From Microvirga sp. TS319 (GTDB taxonomy: Bacteria > Pseudomonadota > Alphaproteobacteria > Rhizobiales > Beijerinckiaceae): a stretch of DNA of 64,000 bases. The DNA is taken from NCBI RefSeq assembly GCF_041276405.1, contig NZ_JBGGGT010000002.1, forward strand, positions 2,021,001 to 2,085,000, written 5' to 3'. The notes beneath the pieces were generated by a model that saw only the letters and a list, made by a program, of their open reading frames with translations, did no database searches and was not told the DNA's origin. Of this stretch, positions 53,074 to 61,610 are shown piece after piece; positions within the stretch are counted from its first letter, which is position 1, and the number at the start of each line of letters is the position of its first letter. A program made the translations under genes and the position numbers.

Positions 53074-54429
53074 ATGGCCTATCGATACAGCTATGACTCA
53101 TACGGCTCGACGTCGGAGACATCGGGCGGGTCGACGAACGGGACGGACATCACCTCCGGCACGAACGGTTCCGACACCTCTGGCGACACGATCTCCTGGA
53201 GTCATCACGGTGGCTCTGACGGCGGCTCGGGCTCGGAAGGCTCCGATGGCACCGGCACGGACAGCGGGGGATTGGAGTCGCTGTTCGCGACAATTCCGCA
53301 GCTCGCGGATCTCAAGGAGGTGATTTCCGCCGTCGAGAACTTCGAACCATCGAACAATGGCTCAGAAGGCACGGACACGTCGGGCGGCACCGAAACCTCG
53401 GGCGGAACGGACACTACCGAGACAACGGGCGGTACTGAAACCACCGGCACATCGGAAGCTGACAATGGTTCGAATACCGGTGGAACGGAAACGACCGGCG
53501 GAACCGAGATGACCGGCGGGACTGAAACGACGGGCGGAACCGAAACGACGGGCGGAACCGAAACGACCGGCGGGACCGAAACGACCGGTGGAACCGAAAC
53601 GACCGGCGGGACCGAAACGACAGGCGGGACCGAAACGACCGGTGGAACCGAAACAACAGGCGGGACCGAAACGACCGGTGGAACCGAAACGACCGGTGGA
53701 ACGGAGACGACTGGCGGGACCGAAACGACGGGTGGAACCGAAACGACGGGTGGAACCGAGACGACGGGTGGAACCGAGACGACGGGCAATGAAGACACCG
53801 GAGGCACCGACGGTTCCTCCGGCACCTCCAGTGCCGACGTTTACGCCGCGCTGCTGCTCCCATCGAACAACTCGGGCGTCGATGGGGCCGTTGCCGTAAG
53901 CTTCGACGAGGGGACCGGAAAAGTCACGGTAGCCGTGGAGGCCCATGGATTGACGCCCGACGAAGTCCATCTGCAGCACATCCACGGTTTCGCAGACGAT
54001 ACGCCGTCCGAGCTGCCGACCATCGCGCAGGATGCGGATGTCGATGGTTTCGTCGAGGACCCGGAGGCTGAGACCGCAGTCGGTCCGGTCATCCTGGCGG
54101 CGACTCAGTCGGGCGAAGTGACGTCCGCAGAAGACGGGACCGACTTCCCGACCGCCGACGCAAACGGGGATCTGAGCTTCGTGCAGGCCTACAACTTCGA
54201 TCTCAACAATCCTGAGGAAGCCGCGATATTCCAGGAGCTGCAGGATTCAGTTGCCGGCCGTGCGTTTGAGATCCACGGGCTCGACGTGCAGGAGGGCCAC
54301 GGCGCCGGCACGCCCAACGAGGTGAACGGCACAGGAGGCTATATCCCGGAAGTTCCAGTCGCGGGAGGTATCCTTCAGCATATCGACGATCATAGCGGCA
54401 CCAGCCAGGACAGCCTGCTCATGGCATGA
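53074..54429 (+). CDS. Putative type I-secreted repeat protein with CHRD domain
   Basis: A 451-residue protein directly after the secretion genes. Residues 1-135 are Ser/Gly/Thr/Asp-rich and low-complexity. Residues 136-237 are 17 tandem hexapeptides GGTETT (one GGTEMT). From about residue 250 comes a CHRD domain (YAALLLPSNNSGVDGAVAVSF, ATQSGEVTS-like and a HxxH-rich VHLQHIHGF part). The end (DDHSGTSQDSLLMA) could hold the C-terminal export signal. There is no Sec signal peptide. Co-location makes it the likely cargo. It is strongly acidic and Gly-rich with no Cys. The function is perhaps surface or biofilm matrix. Confidence 0.8.
   Translation: MAYRYSYDSYGSTSETSGGSTNGTDITSGTNGSDTSGDTISWSHHGGSDGGSGSEGSDGTGTDSGGLESLFATIPQLADLKEVISAVENFEPSNNGSEGTDTSGGTETSGGTDTTETTGGTETTGTSEADNGSNTGGTETTGGTEMTGGTETTGGTETTGGTETTGGTETTGGTETTGGTETTGGTETTGGTETTGGTETTGGTETTGGTETTGGTETTGGTETTGGTETTGGTETTGNEDTGGTDGSSGTSSADVYAALLLPSNNSGVDGAVAVSFDEGTGKVTVAVEAHGLTPDEVHLQHIHGFADDTPSELPTIAQDADVDGFVEDPEAETAVGPVILAATQSGEVTSAEDGTDFPTADANGDLSFVQAYNFDLNNPEEAAIFQELQDSVAGRAFEIHGLDVQEGHGAGTPNEVNGTGGYIPEVPVAGGILQHIDDHSGTSQDSLLMA
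53479..53784 (+). repeat. 17 x 18-bp in-frame tandem repeat (GGTETT)
   Basis: Units follow ggN ggN acN ga(a/g) acg acN, with third-base drift between units, so the array is old enough to have diverged but still amino-acid perfect except one GGTEMT. The constant length of 18 bp makes copy-number variation by slippage likely. Confidence 0.92.
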
Positions 54430-54829
54430 GCGCATGGCATGAGGTCGGACATCACAGCCGGAGAGGGCCGCAAGGCCCTCTCCGATTGCGCTATTCGGAT
54501 TCCGCTGCCCCGTGCTTACTTCGTCTCTATTGCCTACACCGCGATGGCATGACTTTCCGGACATCCCGCATTTCGGCGCGCAGGTGCATGCTCGCCGTCG
54601 CCGGATCGTAGGCGTTGAGGATGCTGGCGCCGTTCCTGAGCACCGCTTCGACGACGACTGACTTGACCTGCGCCAGGTCCTCGATGGTGTCGACGCCCTT
54701 CAGGCCCGGATGATCCAGCTGGATGTTGGTGACGAGATAGACACCGCATGCAAGACAAGCCGAGGCCCTCGCGCAACATCGGTCAATCAAAGTCCCTCGT
54801 ACGCCGTCGCAATGGGATATCCGGTATGC
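54430..54829. other. Intergenic region holding a gene remnant
   Basis: About 400 bp between the CHRD protein and the hydrolase. Besides the remnant at 54527-54790 nothing else is recognised. Confidence 0.4.
54527..54790 (-). pseudogene. Remnant of a cyanophycin synthetase gene (cphA)
   Basis: The frame gives VYLVTNIQLDHPGLKGVDTI, then EDLAQVKSVVVEAVLRNGAS and ILNAYDPAT. This matches the Mur-ligase-like part of cyanophycin synthetase (VTNI..DHLGL.GIDT.E.LA.VK..V.E.V...G..VLNA.DP). Only about 60 of some 870 residues remain, with unrelated sequence at both sides, so it is a pseudogene fragment rather than a gene. Confidence 0.7.
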
Positions 54830-55420
54830 CTATGATGGCCATTGGGCCAATACGATCTCGCTGCTGACTGTCTCAACCTGATAGCTATAGCGCTTCGAGT
54901 AAAGCGTCAGAAGCGAATCGTGGCCCTCGTCGGAGGAGCTGCAGACACCGTCTGTGACGATCACGACGCGCAACCCGAGATCTACGGCACCCAGTACAGT
55001 CGCAAGAACACACATGTCGGTTTCAGACCCAGTGATCAGGAGAGTGTCAATACCTCGCGCCCTGACGAGATCGCGCAGCTTGTGGCCGGCAAAGGCCGAG
55101 TAGACCGGCTTATCCAGAACGAGGGCAGGAGGCACGAGCCGTTGCAGTGGTGGCATGAGCTCCAACAGGCGAGGGTCGAGATATTCGCAAGTCACCTCAC
55201 GCCAGTGCTCATAATAGGCGCGCCAGGTGCCCGGCATGTCATCAGGATGGTACGGCGGAATGAAACGTGTGAAGACCGTGCGTTCCGGGGCAGCCTCGGC
55301 AATCCGGGCGACGGTCGGCAGGACACGTTCCATCCATGGGGTTGGCCATGGTCCATCTGCGGAGAAAAGACGCTGCATGTCGATGCATAAGTGGAGGGTA
55401 GCGGGCCCGAGGGGGAGCAT
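54830..55420 (-). CDS. Isochorismatase-family cysteine hydrolase
   Basis: A 196-residue amidohydrolase of the isochorismatase-like family. The catalytic triad is visible: D14 (CIDMQRLF), K104 (LDKPVYSAF) and C137 (GSETDMCVLAT). Family members hydrolyse N-carbamoyl compounds, nicotinamide, ureidoacrylate or similar. An upstream in-frame TTG at 55429 exists; ATG 55420 is preferred. Its neighbour is a cyanophycin synthetase remnant, which could mean it once belonged to a nitrogen-storage locus, but this is speculative. Confidence 0.85.
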   Translation of the reverse strand: MLPLGPATLHLCIDMQRLFSADGPWPTPWMERVLPTVARIAEAAPERTVFTRFIPPYHPDDMPGTWRAYYEHWREVTCEYLDPRLLELMPPLQRLVPPALVLDKPVYSAFAGHKLRDLVRARGIDTLLITGSETDMCVLATVLGAVDLGLRVVIVTDGVCSSSDEGHDSLLTLYSKRYSYQVETVSSEIVLAQWPS

Positions 55421-56071
55421 GGGTACCAACAGTGTGGAGGGCGACGCTTGACAACCGAACCGGTCTCAGCCCGGTTCCATGCTTCGAGCCGAATTCAAAC
55501 GGTGAAGCCACCGACCTGGATGTCGGTCACATTGTGGCTCACCTGAGATCCGGATGCGAGGGCGGGCGATCGTCTCAAAGCGGACATTCGGAAACGACAA
55601 GAAACCATCAGTCTCTGACCCTGCTTATGCAAGCAACTCCACCAAGCCTGACTTTGGCGAACCGTTTGTACAATTTCGGCTTCCTAAGCCGGGGAGTTCC
55701 CGGTGTGGACAAGGGGGCAAGACATAAGTTTGCGCAAAGATGCGGCCCATCCGCGTTGTTCACAACCGAGACCCGTTCTGGACCTTCCCTGATGAGCTCT
55801 CCATCGGACTCTACAGTCGATGAAGGAATATACGGATCCGGGGTGCGCGGGACTTGATTGCTTTGCCCATGCCGGGGGCGGTGCATTCGAAGAGCGCCTC
55901 GACTCTGCCGCTGCAAAGCCACTCGGAATTCACGACAGAGCTTGGTAGGATCCCGCCAATGGCTCACCAGAATGATATGGGCGACCAACCTCTTCGACAG
56001 GACGAACCGTGGAATCCGTGCCGATGAGCATTATCCGGTAGCTCGGGCTTAGCCGGAAGGGGGCGGATTGG
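55421..56071. other. Gap without a recognised gene
   Basis: About 650 bp between two minus-strand genes. Frames on both strands lack ribosome-binding sites and known motifs. No repeat copy or RNA gene is recognised. Confidence 0.5.
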
Positions 56072-57334
56072 TCAGACCGCACATGCCGCTGCCCGCCTGA
56101 GAAAAAAGGCTTTCTCACGTTCATTGCGGGTGAACGCAGCAGCCTGTTCGAAGTGGATCTTGGCTGCGGCGAGCCGACCTGCCCGGAACAGAAAGTCGCC
56201 CTTCGCCGCCGGCAATGGAGCATAACTGCGCAAGGCCCCAGCCTGATCGATCTCATTGAGGAGCGCCAAGCCGACCTCAGGTCCGAAGGCCATGCTGTAG
56301 GCTATGGCCCGGTTGAGGTCGATCACCGGCGAGGGCATGATCTCCCGCAGGTTGTCATAGAGCCCCGCGATTGTCTTCCAGTCCGTCTCCTCCGCCGTGC
56401 GCGCAGTCGCATGGCAGGCAGCGAGCGCCGCTTGCAGAGCGTAGGGAGCGGAGGCGCCGTTCAGGGTTTTAGCCCGTTCCAGAGCGGCCAAGCCCCGACG
56501 GATCAGAAGCTGATCCCAGCGACCGCGGTTCTGTTCGGTCAGGGGGACCGGCGTGCCGTCCTGTGCCGTGCGGGTCGCGAGGCGCGAGGCCTGGAGTTCC
56601 ATCAGGGCAAGAAGACCGAAGACCTCCGGCTCGTCCGGCATGAGGCCTGCCAGGATGCGGCCCAGGCGGAGGGCCTCGGCGCACAGGAGCGGACGGACCA
56701 AGTCCTCACCAGCCGTCGCCGCATAGCCCTCGTTGAAGATCAGGTAGATGACCTCCAGCACCGAGGCGAGGCGCTCCTTCCGCTCGTTGCCGCGAGGCAC
56801 CTCGAACCTCAACCCAGCTTGCGCCAGCGTCGTCTTCGCCCGGACGATGCGTTGTGCGATAGCAGCTTCGTTCGACAGGAAGGCGCGGGCGATCTCGGCG
56901 GTGGTCAGCCCGCCGATCACGCGCAGAGTCAGGGCTGTACGGCTCTGCGCGGGCAAACTCGGGTGACAGGCGGTGAATATCAGGCTGAGGTAATCGTCGC
57001 CGACATCATCGTCCATGGCCGCCTCGATGTCTTCGACATCGGTATTGTGGTGATCCGCCACTTCATGAGCGAGTTCCGCGTGCTTGCGCGCAAGCATCTG
57101 GTTGCGGCGAATCCCGTCGATCGCCCGGCGCTTGGCTGCGGCCATCAGCCAGGCACCGGGGTTTTTCGGGATCCCGGCTTTGGGCCATTCCGACAGGGCA
57201 GTCACCAGGGCATCCTGTGCGAGTTCTTCGGCGTGCCCCAGGTCCTGCACCATGCGGGCCAGGCCCGCGATGAGCCTGGCCTGTTCGATCCGGAAGACCG
57301 TCTCGATCACCTGATGGGTTTCGGGCGCTGCCAT
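56072..57334 (-). CDS. ECF-type sigma factor with DUF6596/SnoaL-like C-terminal extension (ECF42-like)
   Basis: A 420-residue sigma-70-like factor. Region 2 spans about residues 10-80 (LARMVQDLGHAEELAQDALV, PGAWLMAAAKRRAIDGIRR) and region 4 about 125-175 (RTALTLRVIGGLTTAEIARAFL). The remaining 240 residues are the helical TPR-like extension characteristic of this ECF group (NEGYAATAGEDLVRPLLCAEALRL). No anti-sigma gene is present; instead the preceding gene encodes a DGPF/YCII protein, the standard partner of ECF42. It lies 57 bp downstream of that gene. Confidence 0.9.
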   Translation of the reverse strand: MAAPETHQVIETVFRIEQARLIAGLARMVQDLGHAEELAQDALVTALSEWPKAGIPKNPGAWLMAAAKRRAIDGIRRNQMLARKHAELAHEVADHHNTDVEDIEAAMDDDVGDDYLSLIFTACHPSLPAQSRTALTLRVIGGLTTAEIARAFLSNEAAIAQRIVRAKTTLAQAGLRFEVPRGNERKERLASVLEVIYLIFNEGYAATAGEDLVRPLLCAEALRLGRILAGLMPDEPEVFGLLALMELQASRLATRTAQDGTPVPLTEQNRGRWDQLLIRRGLAALERAKTLNGASAPYALQAALAACHATARTAEETDWKTIAGLYDNLREIMPSPVIDLNRAIAYSMAFGPEVGLALLNEIDQAGALRSYAPLPAAKGDFLFRAGRLAAAKIHFEQAAAFTRNEREKAFFLRRAAACAV

Positions 57335-57391
57335 GCCCTCCGCTTAGCGGAGGAGTGATGGGCAACGCAAGTCGGGGCCGGATATGGAGCC

Positions 57392-57814
57392 TCAGCGGCC
57401 GGCGATCCTGTCGCGAAGCCGGTCTTCCTGCTCGGCGAGTTCCGGCGTGAGGGCCTCGCCGAAGTCGGCGGCCTCGAACACCGGGCGGATCTCGATCTCG
57501 CTTGGGCCCGGCATCGGATTGGGGCAACGCTTCACCCACTCGACCGCCTCGGCCATGTCCCTGACTTCCCAGAGCCAGAACCCGGCGACGAGTTCGCGGG
57601 TCTCGGCGAAGGGCCCGTCCATGACGGTGCGACTTGGACCGTCGAAGGCAACGCGCTTGCCCTGAGCCGAGGGCTTGAGTCCCTCACCGGCCAGCATGAT
57701 GCCGGCGTTGACCAACTCCTCGTTGTACTTGCCCATGGCGTCCAGGAGCTCGCTCGCAGGCATGGCGCCCGCCTCGCTATCCGTGGTCGCCTTCACCAGA
57801 ACCATCACACGCAT
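57392..57814 (-). CDS. YCII/DGPF-domain protein, ECF-sigma partner
   Basis: A 140-residue protein starting MRVMVLVKATTDSEAG at ATG 57814 with AAGGAG upstream. It has the DGPFAETRELVAGFWLWEV core with the DGPF motif, typical of YCII-related proteins encoded with ECF42 sigma factors and usually under their control. The fold is a dimeric alpha/beta barrel; the ligand or enzymatic role is not established. It is first in the pair with the sigma gene. The frame open upstream to 57895 is rejected. Confidence 0.88.
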   Translation of the reverse strand: MRVMVLVKATTDSEAGAMPASELLDAMGKYNEELVNAGIMLAGEGLKPSAQGKRVAFDGPSRTVMDGPFAETRELVAGFWLWEVRDMAEAVEWVKRCPNPMPGPSEIEIRPVFEAADFGEALTPELAEQEDRLRDRIAGR

Positions 57815-57987
57815 CGTCTTGTCTCCTTCAGTGCGCAGGGGGCCCTCACCGGCCTCCCAGCCTATACGACGAACGAGGGCCGCCGCGGTCGACAACCCAC
57901 CGAAAATTTTTTCGGATGTGCCTTTTGCCGCGAGGGCGGCGGATGCCGCGGTCCAGCAGGCTGCTCCAGCCTCGTTAGGGGAATCCG

Positions 57988-58325
57988 ATGAGACGCTTTG
58001 TTGAAGGCGCGGATCGCAGCCAGACCACCCTGGTCCCCGAAAGCCTGGACGACTGGATCGGTGAGGACAACCCGGTCCGTGTCATTGACGCCTTTGTCGA
58101 CGCGCTCGATTTGAGACTTCTGGGCTTTGACGGGATGGTGCGCGATGGGACAGCGACGAGATCCTGGCCTGCGACCAGGCGGGAGTGACCGTCACCTTGC
58201 CCAAGCCCATGACCTCCCCAAGCCCATGACCTCCTGCTCGAAGGCGGATGGTCCGTTCGGCAAGCAGGACTTCGTCTCTCTGCCCGACGAGGACGCCTAC
58301 CGCTGCCCGGAGACTTCATGCGCTT
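57988..58325 (+). pseudogene. Eroded IS1182-type transposase
   Basis: The frame at 57988 starts MRRFVEGADRSQTTLVPESL, then DDWIGEDNPVRVIDAFVDALDL, an intact IS1182-family N-terminus. After LLGFDGMV it jumps to sequence from the middle of the protein (ILACDQAGVTVTLPKPMTS, then KADGPFGKQDFVSLPDEDAYRC), joined by an internal deletion of several hundred residues and frameshifts. A 17-bp tandem duplication, cccaagcccatgacctc twice (about 58199-58232), adds a shift. No terminal inverted repeats are recognised. Confidence 0.8.
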
Positions 58326-58702
58326 CGGCATGATGACCGAGGACGATCCATTGCGACGCGCGCCGTGCTTGGCTCTACTCGAGCACTTGGCATTCGACTC
58401 GGAGCAGGTGGCTCGTAGAATAGAGATTCCGATGTTTCCATCAAAAATTGTTGAACGGTCACAGGGGTAAGGTTCACGCTAAGAACGCTGACCTAAGAGC
58501 ACGGACGTTGACTTTAGAAATAAGAATGACTTCTTAGTACCTATTAATTTCCGCTCCCGCAAACATTGAAGGGGTCCATTTGGATCCTTATCAATAACTT
58601 GGTGCAGAGTTATATCGATTGTGCCGTTGCACGATTCTTTTCATTTCTACGCGGGCCAAGTCGATGACCGACAGGATCGGGCCTGCGTTCTAGAGCGCGC
58701 AT
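58326..58702. other. Gap, lower GC, no recognised gene
   Basis: About 380 bp after the transposase remnant. The central 150 bp are AT-richer than the surroundings. It likely contains the promoter of the AraC gene. Confidence 0.45.
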
Positions 58703-59797
58703 ATGGGCTCAGAGCAATCAATCACATTCTCCGCTCCCGTCCTGGCAGGGTGGTCCGTCCGAACGTTGCCTCCCGGCCATATTCACTTGGGAGTCTCGAA
58801 AGAGATCGTTCCCACACTGCGCGCGTTCGGCCTCGATCCCGATACGGTGATCCGCGACGCGGGTCTCAATCCGCGCCTCTTTGGGGACGGCGCCAATGTC
58901 GTTCCGTTCGCCGCCCTGGCCCGGTTATATACCTTGTGCGTGGCGCGCACGAACTGTCCCCATTTCGGGCTGCTGGTCGGCCAGCGTGCCACCATCCTGT
59001 CCATGGACCTGATCGGGCGGCTGATGCAGCATTCGGAGACGGTGGGCGCGGCCCTCGATGGACTCGTGTCCAACCTCAGCGTTCAGGATAGGGTCGTGGC
59101 TGTCTCGCTGGCAGTCCACGACGACACGGCCCTGCTGACCTTTGCGACTTATCAGCCTGAAAGCGCGAGCGCGGAGCAGATTACCGAAGCGGCCGTGGCG
59201 GTTTCGATCAATGCGCTGCGCAGCCTGTGCGGCCCCGGCTGGCATCCGACGGAAGTGTTCCTGCCGCATAGGGCACCGCTCGAGACAGAACCCTACCGGC
59301 GCCATTTCCGGGCTCCGGTCCGGTTCGACCAGGAGACTGCCACTCTCGTGTTCCCGACCCACGATTTGAAGCGCAAGGTGGCGGGAGCCGATCCTTTGCT
59401 GCACGTGATGCTGGAGGAGCGGCTCCGGCAGATGCGGGCCGATGCGGGCTCCAGGTTCTCGGACGATATCCGAAGGTTGCTGCGTATGCGAATGACAAGC
59501 CAGCGTTGCTCGGCCGAAGACATTGCCGGCCTGTTGGCAATGCACCGTCGCACCCTGACCCGCCGCCTGAAGGACACCGGCACGGGCTATCGGTCCATCA
59601 CGAACGAGATCCGGTTCGGGATTGCCCGGCAGCTGCTGGAGGACACTGCCGTACCGCTCGGGCAGATCGCGGCGGCGCTCGGCTATTCGGAAGCCAGCGC
59701 GTTCACCCGCGCCTTCCGGCGCTGGTCGGGCCAGACGCCCACCGCTTGGCGCGCGAGAGCATCGGATATGAAAAGCGGACTCCACTTTCGGGAATGA
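58703..59797 (+). CDS. AraC-family transcriptional regulator
   Basis: A 364-residue regulator: an N-terminal arabinose-binding-like domain of the OruR/ArgR subgroup (about residues 25-215, GLDPDTVIRDAGLNPRLFGDG) and a C-terminal double HTH (about 260-350, IAGLLAMHRRTLTRRLKDTG and IAAALGYSEASAFTRAFRRWSGQTP). The last 13 residues (RASDMKSGLHFRE) are translated from a copy of the interspersed repeat. The target is unknown. A GTG/ATG choice at the start is not settled. Confidence 0.85.
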   Translation: MGSEQSITFSAPVLAGWSVRTLPPGHIHLGVSKEIVPTLRAFGLDPDTVIRDAGLNPRLFGDGANVVPFAALARLYTLCVARTNCPHFGLLVGQRATILSMDLIGRLMQHSETVGAALDGLVSNLSVQDRVVAVSLAVHDDTALLTFATYQPESASAEQITEAAVAVSINALRSLCGPGWHPTEVFLPHRAPLETEPYRRHFRAPVRFDQETATLVFPTHDLKRKVAGADPLLHVMLEERLRQMRADAGSRFSDDIRRLLRMRMTSQRCSAEDIAGLLAMHRRTLTRRLKDTGTGYRSITNEIRFGIARQLLEDTAVPLGQIAAALGYSEASAFTRAFRRWSGQTPTAWRARASDMKSGLHFRE

Positions 59798-59868
59798 GCC
59801 CGACGCTCCCGCCGGAAGGAGCGCATCGCTTGAGCGGACCCGCCGGGACCGCACGATGCGCGAAAGGC
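59755..59868. repeat. Interspersed hairpin repeat, copy 15
   Basis: gagagcatcggatatgaaaagcgg, ctccactttcggg, ggagcgcatcgcttgagcgg and ccgcacgatgcgcgaaagg. The first 43 bases lie inside the AraC coding sequence. Confidence 0.8.
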
Positions 59869-59931
59869 GGCCGAATGCGATAGCGCACGCGCCTCGTCGC
59901 GCGGCTCAGACCACGCCGATGGGCGACCGGG

Positions 59932-60189
59932 TCAGCGTCGGCCGACGCGATTGACCGGACCGCCGCGGTTCATCGGGGTGCCGGGGCGAATGCCGACGCC
60001 GGCGGCACCGACTCCGGGTGTCACGACGGCACGCCGGGCCACGGGCGCGACCGGACGCGCGGCGCAGCCTTTCGGCACGCCAACCGTCTTGCAGTAGACG
60101 ATTGCCGCCGCGGGCTCCGGGACCATCGAGAGGACGGTGAGGGCCGCGAGCGCGAGGCCGGCGCGGTACAGGGATTTCATGGGCAGCAT
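59932..60189 (-). CDS. Small secreted protein
   Basis: An 85-residue protein from ATG 60189 with GGAGG upstream; a second ATG three codons later is possible. A Sec signal (YRAGLALAALTVLSMV, AAA) is followed by a mature part with two cysteines (IVYCKTVGVPKGCAARP) and a Gly/Pro/Arg-rich tail (TPGVGAAGVGIRPGTPMNRG). No family recognised; similar short periplasmic proteins are abundant in Rhizobiales. Confidence 0.6.
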   Translation of the reverse strand: MLPMKSLYRAGLALAALTVLSMVPEPAAAIVYCKTVGVPKGCAARPVAPVARRAVVTPGVGAAGVGIRPGTPMNRGGPVNRVGRR

Positions 60190-60251
60190 AACGATCCTCC
60201 ATCCTTGTGATTTCCACCGACGTCGGACGCGTGCCGTGCAGGCGCAGGAAC

Positions 60252-60782
60252 CTAATATGGGAGCTCCGAAGAATCGGCGTCATCCTCGTCCTCCATCTCC
60301 GTGCGGCGGTTTTCCATCGCATGCCGGAGCCCTTCGATCGCATACGCCGTCACGACTCGCAGCCGGGTCTTCTGCGCGGGGGTGAGGCTCTGGTAAAGCG
60401 GCTGCCAGGCATCGGCGAGCTTCTTGAGTCCTGCCGCACGTTCCGTCAGGACGTCGGCGCGCTGGCGGTAGAGCTGCACCGGGTCGACGTCTTGCTCTTG
60501 GTCCATGTGCTCCCCGAGCGCCGCCAACCTGCGATAGCGGGTCTCGGCCCTGGCGCGGATCGCATCTTCCACGGCGGGCCAGAGCTTTTCCTGCTCTGGG
60601 GTGAGTTGCAGTGCGGCCTTGATCGCGCCGACCCGAATGTCGGTCAGCATCTTGAAGTCGGCCTGGCTCAGCCCTTCGTCGTCGGGTGATGCGTCTGAGC
60701 CGGAGGTGGCTTGCTGTGCGTGAGCCACGGGCGCGCCAATGATGAACAAGGCCGCCGCGACGCCGATTATTCCCTTCCGCAT
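60252..60782 (-). CDS. Spy/CpxP-like LTXXQ-motif periplasmic protein
   Basis: A 176-residue protein with a signal peptide (IIGVAAALFIIGAPVAHA) and a helical mature part carrying two LTXXQ motifs (LTPEQ and LTPAQ) of the CpxP/Spy family, periplasmic chaperones or stress sensors. The charged C-terminus is strongly acidic (MEDEDDADSSE). It precedes, on the same strand, the small secreted gene at 59932, with a gap of about 60 bp. A metal- or envelope-stress role is plausible. Confidence 0.82.
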   Translation of the reverse strand: MRKGIIGVAAALFIIGAPVAHAQQATSGSDASPDDEGLSQADFKMLTDIRVGAIKAALQLTPEQEKLWPAVEDAIRARAETRYRRLAALGEHMDQEQDVDPVQLYRQRADVLTERAAGLKKLADAWQPLYQSLTPAQKTRLRVVTAYAIEGLRHAMENRRTEMEDEDDADSSELPY

Positions 60783-61047
60783 CTCGATCTCCTGCCGGTT
60801 TCGATAAGCGTCAATCTACGCAAATGAATCACGGCCCACTTGACGGTTTGAGACTTCTCGTTGGCAGTTTCGGACACGGACGAGTCCGTGACCTGGATTC
60901 AACCGCCGGTAGGGCCGATGCGATATAAGCGGCCTCGGAAGCCCTGGGTCACGAAACGCCAAGCGATTGTCTCAAGCGGACAAGCAGGCGGCCCGAACTC
61001 GGGTCAGGATGGGCGTATCCGGCACACCGCTCAAATGGAGGAGTGTC

Positions 61048-61317
61048 GTGCCTCGCTTCTACTTTCATGTCAGAGGGGCTCGCCATGAATTGAGCCGCGA
61101 CGAGCTTGGGCTCGACTTTCCTGACGTGGAGACGGCCTATCGTGAGGCGTTCGATGCGGCCCGGGACGTCAAGGCTGTGTTGGCGGCCCATGGCCGGCAT
61201 CCGCGCGGCTACATCATCGAGGTCGTGAACGCTGCAGACGAGCTGGTGTTCAGAATCCCATTCTCGGCAACCTGCGACGATCGGACACCTCGCCCCACAA
61301 AGCCCATTCTCCAATGA
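61048..61317 (+). CDS. DUF6894-like small protein
   Basis: An 89-residue cytoplasmic protein from GTG 61048, which has ATGGAGGAG upstream and gives the family-type start VPRFYFHVRGARHELSRDELG. The rest continues LDFPDVETAYREAFDAARDV and a C-terminal strand ending VFRIPFS. This is the DUF6894 pattern, small alpha/beta proteins common in Methylobacteriaceae and Bradyrhizobium, of unknown function. The frame is open upstream to 60967, which I reject for lack of a site. Confidence 0.75.
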   Translation: MPRFYFHVRGARHELSRDELGLDFPDVETAYREAFDAARDVKAVLAAHGRHPRGYIIEVVNAADELVFRIPFSATCDDRTPRPTKPILQ

Positions 61318-61610
61318 CGCCGCTCGATTGCGTCGCCCGCCCCTGCAACGGGCACGCCACTTTCGTCGACATCCCTGCACGAACTCATAGGAGCGAAACC
61401 TCCCCATCATTCCTGCCCGGATCAACCCTTGAACGAACAGGCGGCGCCGCTGTCCGAAACTGTCAAGAGATCGTCTCCGACGGTCAAGCCTGATCTGCCG
61501 ACCAAGCTAGAGTGGATGGAAGCGCAAGGGGAGTTCACGATCCGGCCGTCAGGACAGCCCCATTCGGCTGGCAGCACCCTTGCACCCCACGGCTGTTCGA
61601 GGAGGCATGG

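Noticed and set aside
53479..53784. CRISPR array
   Set aside because: Units are contiguous, coding and without unique spacers.
53205..53825. Minus-strand Val-Pro repeat frame over the GGTETT array
   Set aside because: Any codon-regular tandem repeat opens other frames; there is no start site or domain, and the plus frame continues into a CHRD domain.
55608..55988. 126-codon minus-strand frame
   Set aside because: No ribosome-binding site, odd composition and no family pattern.
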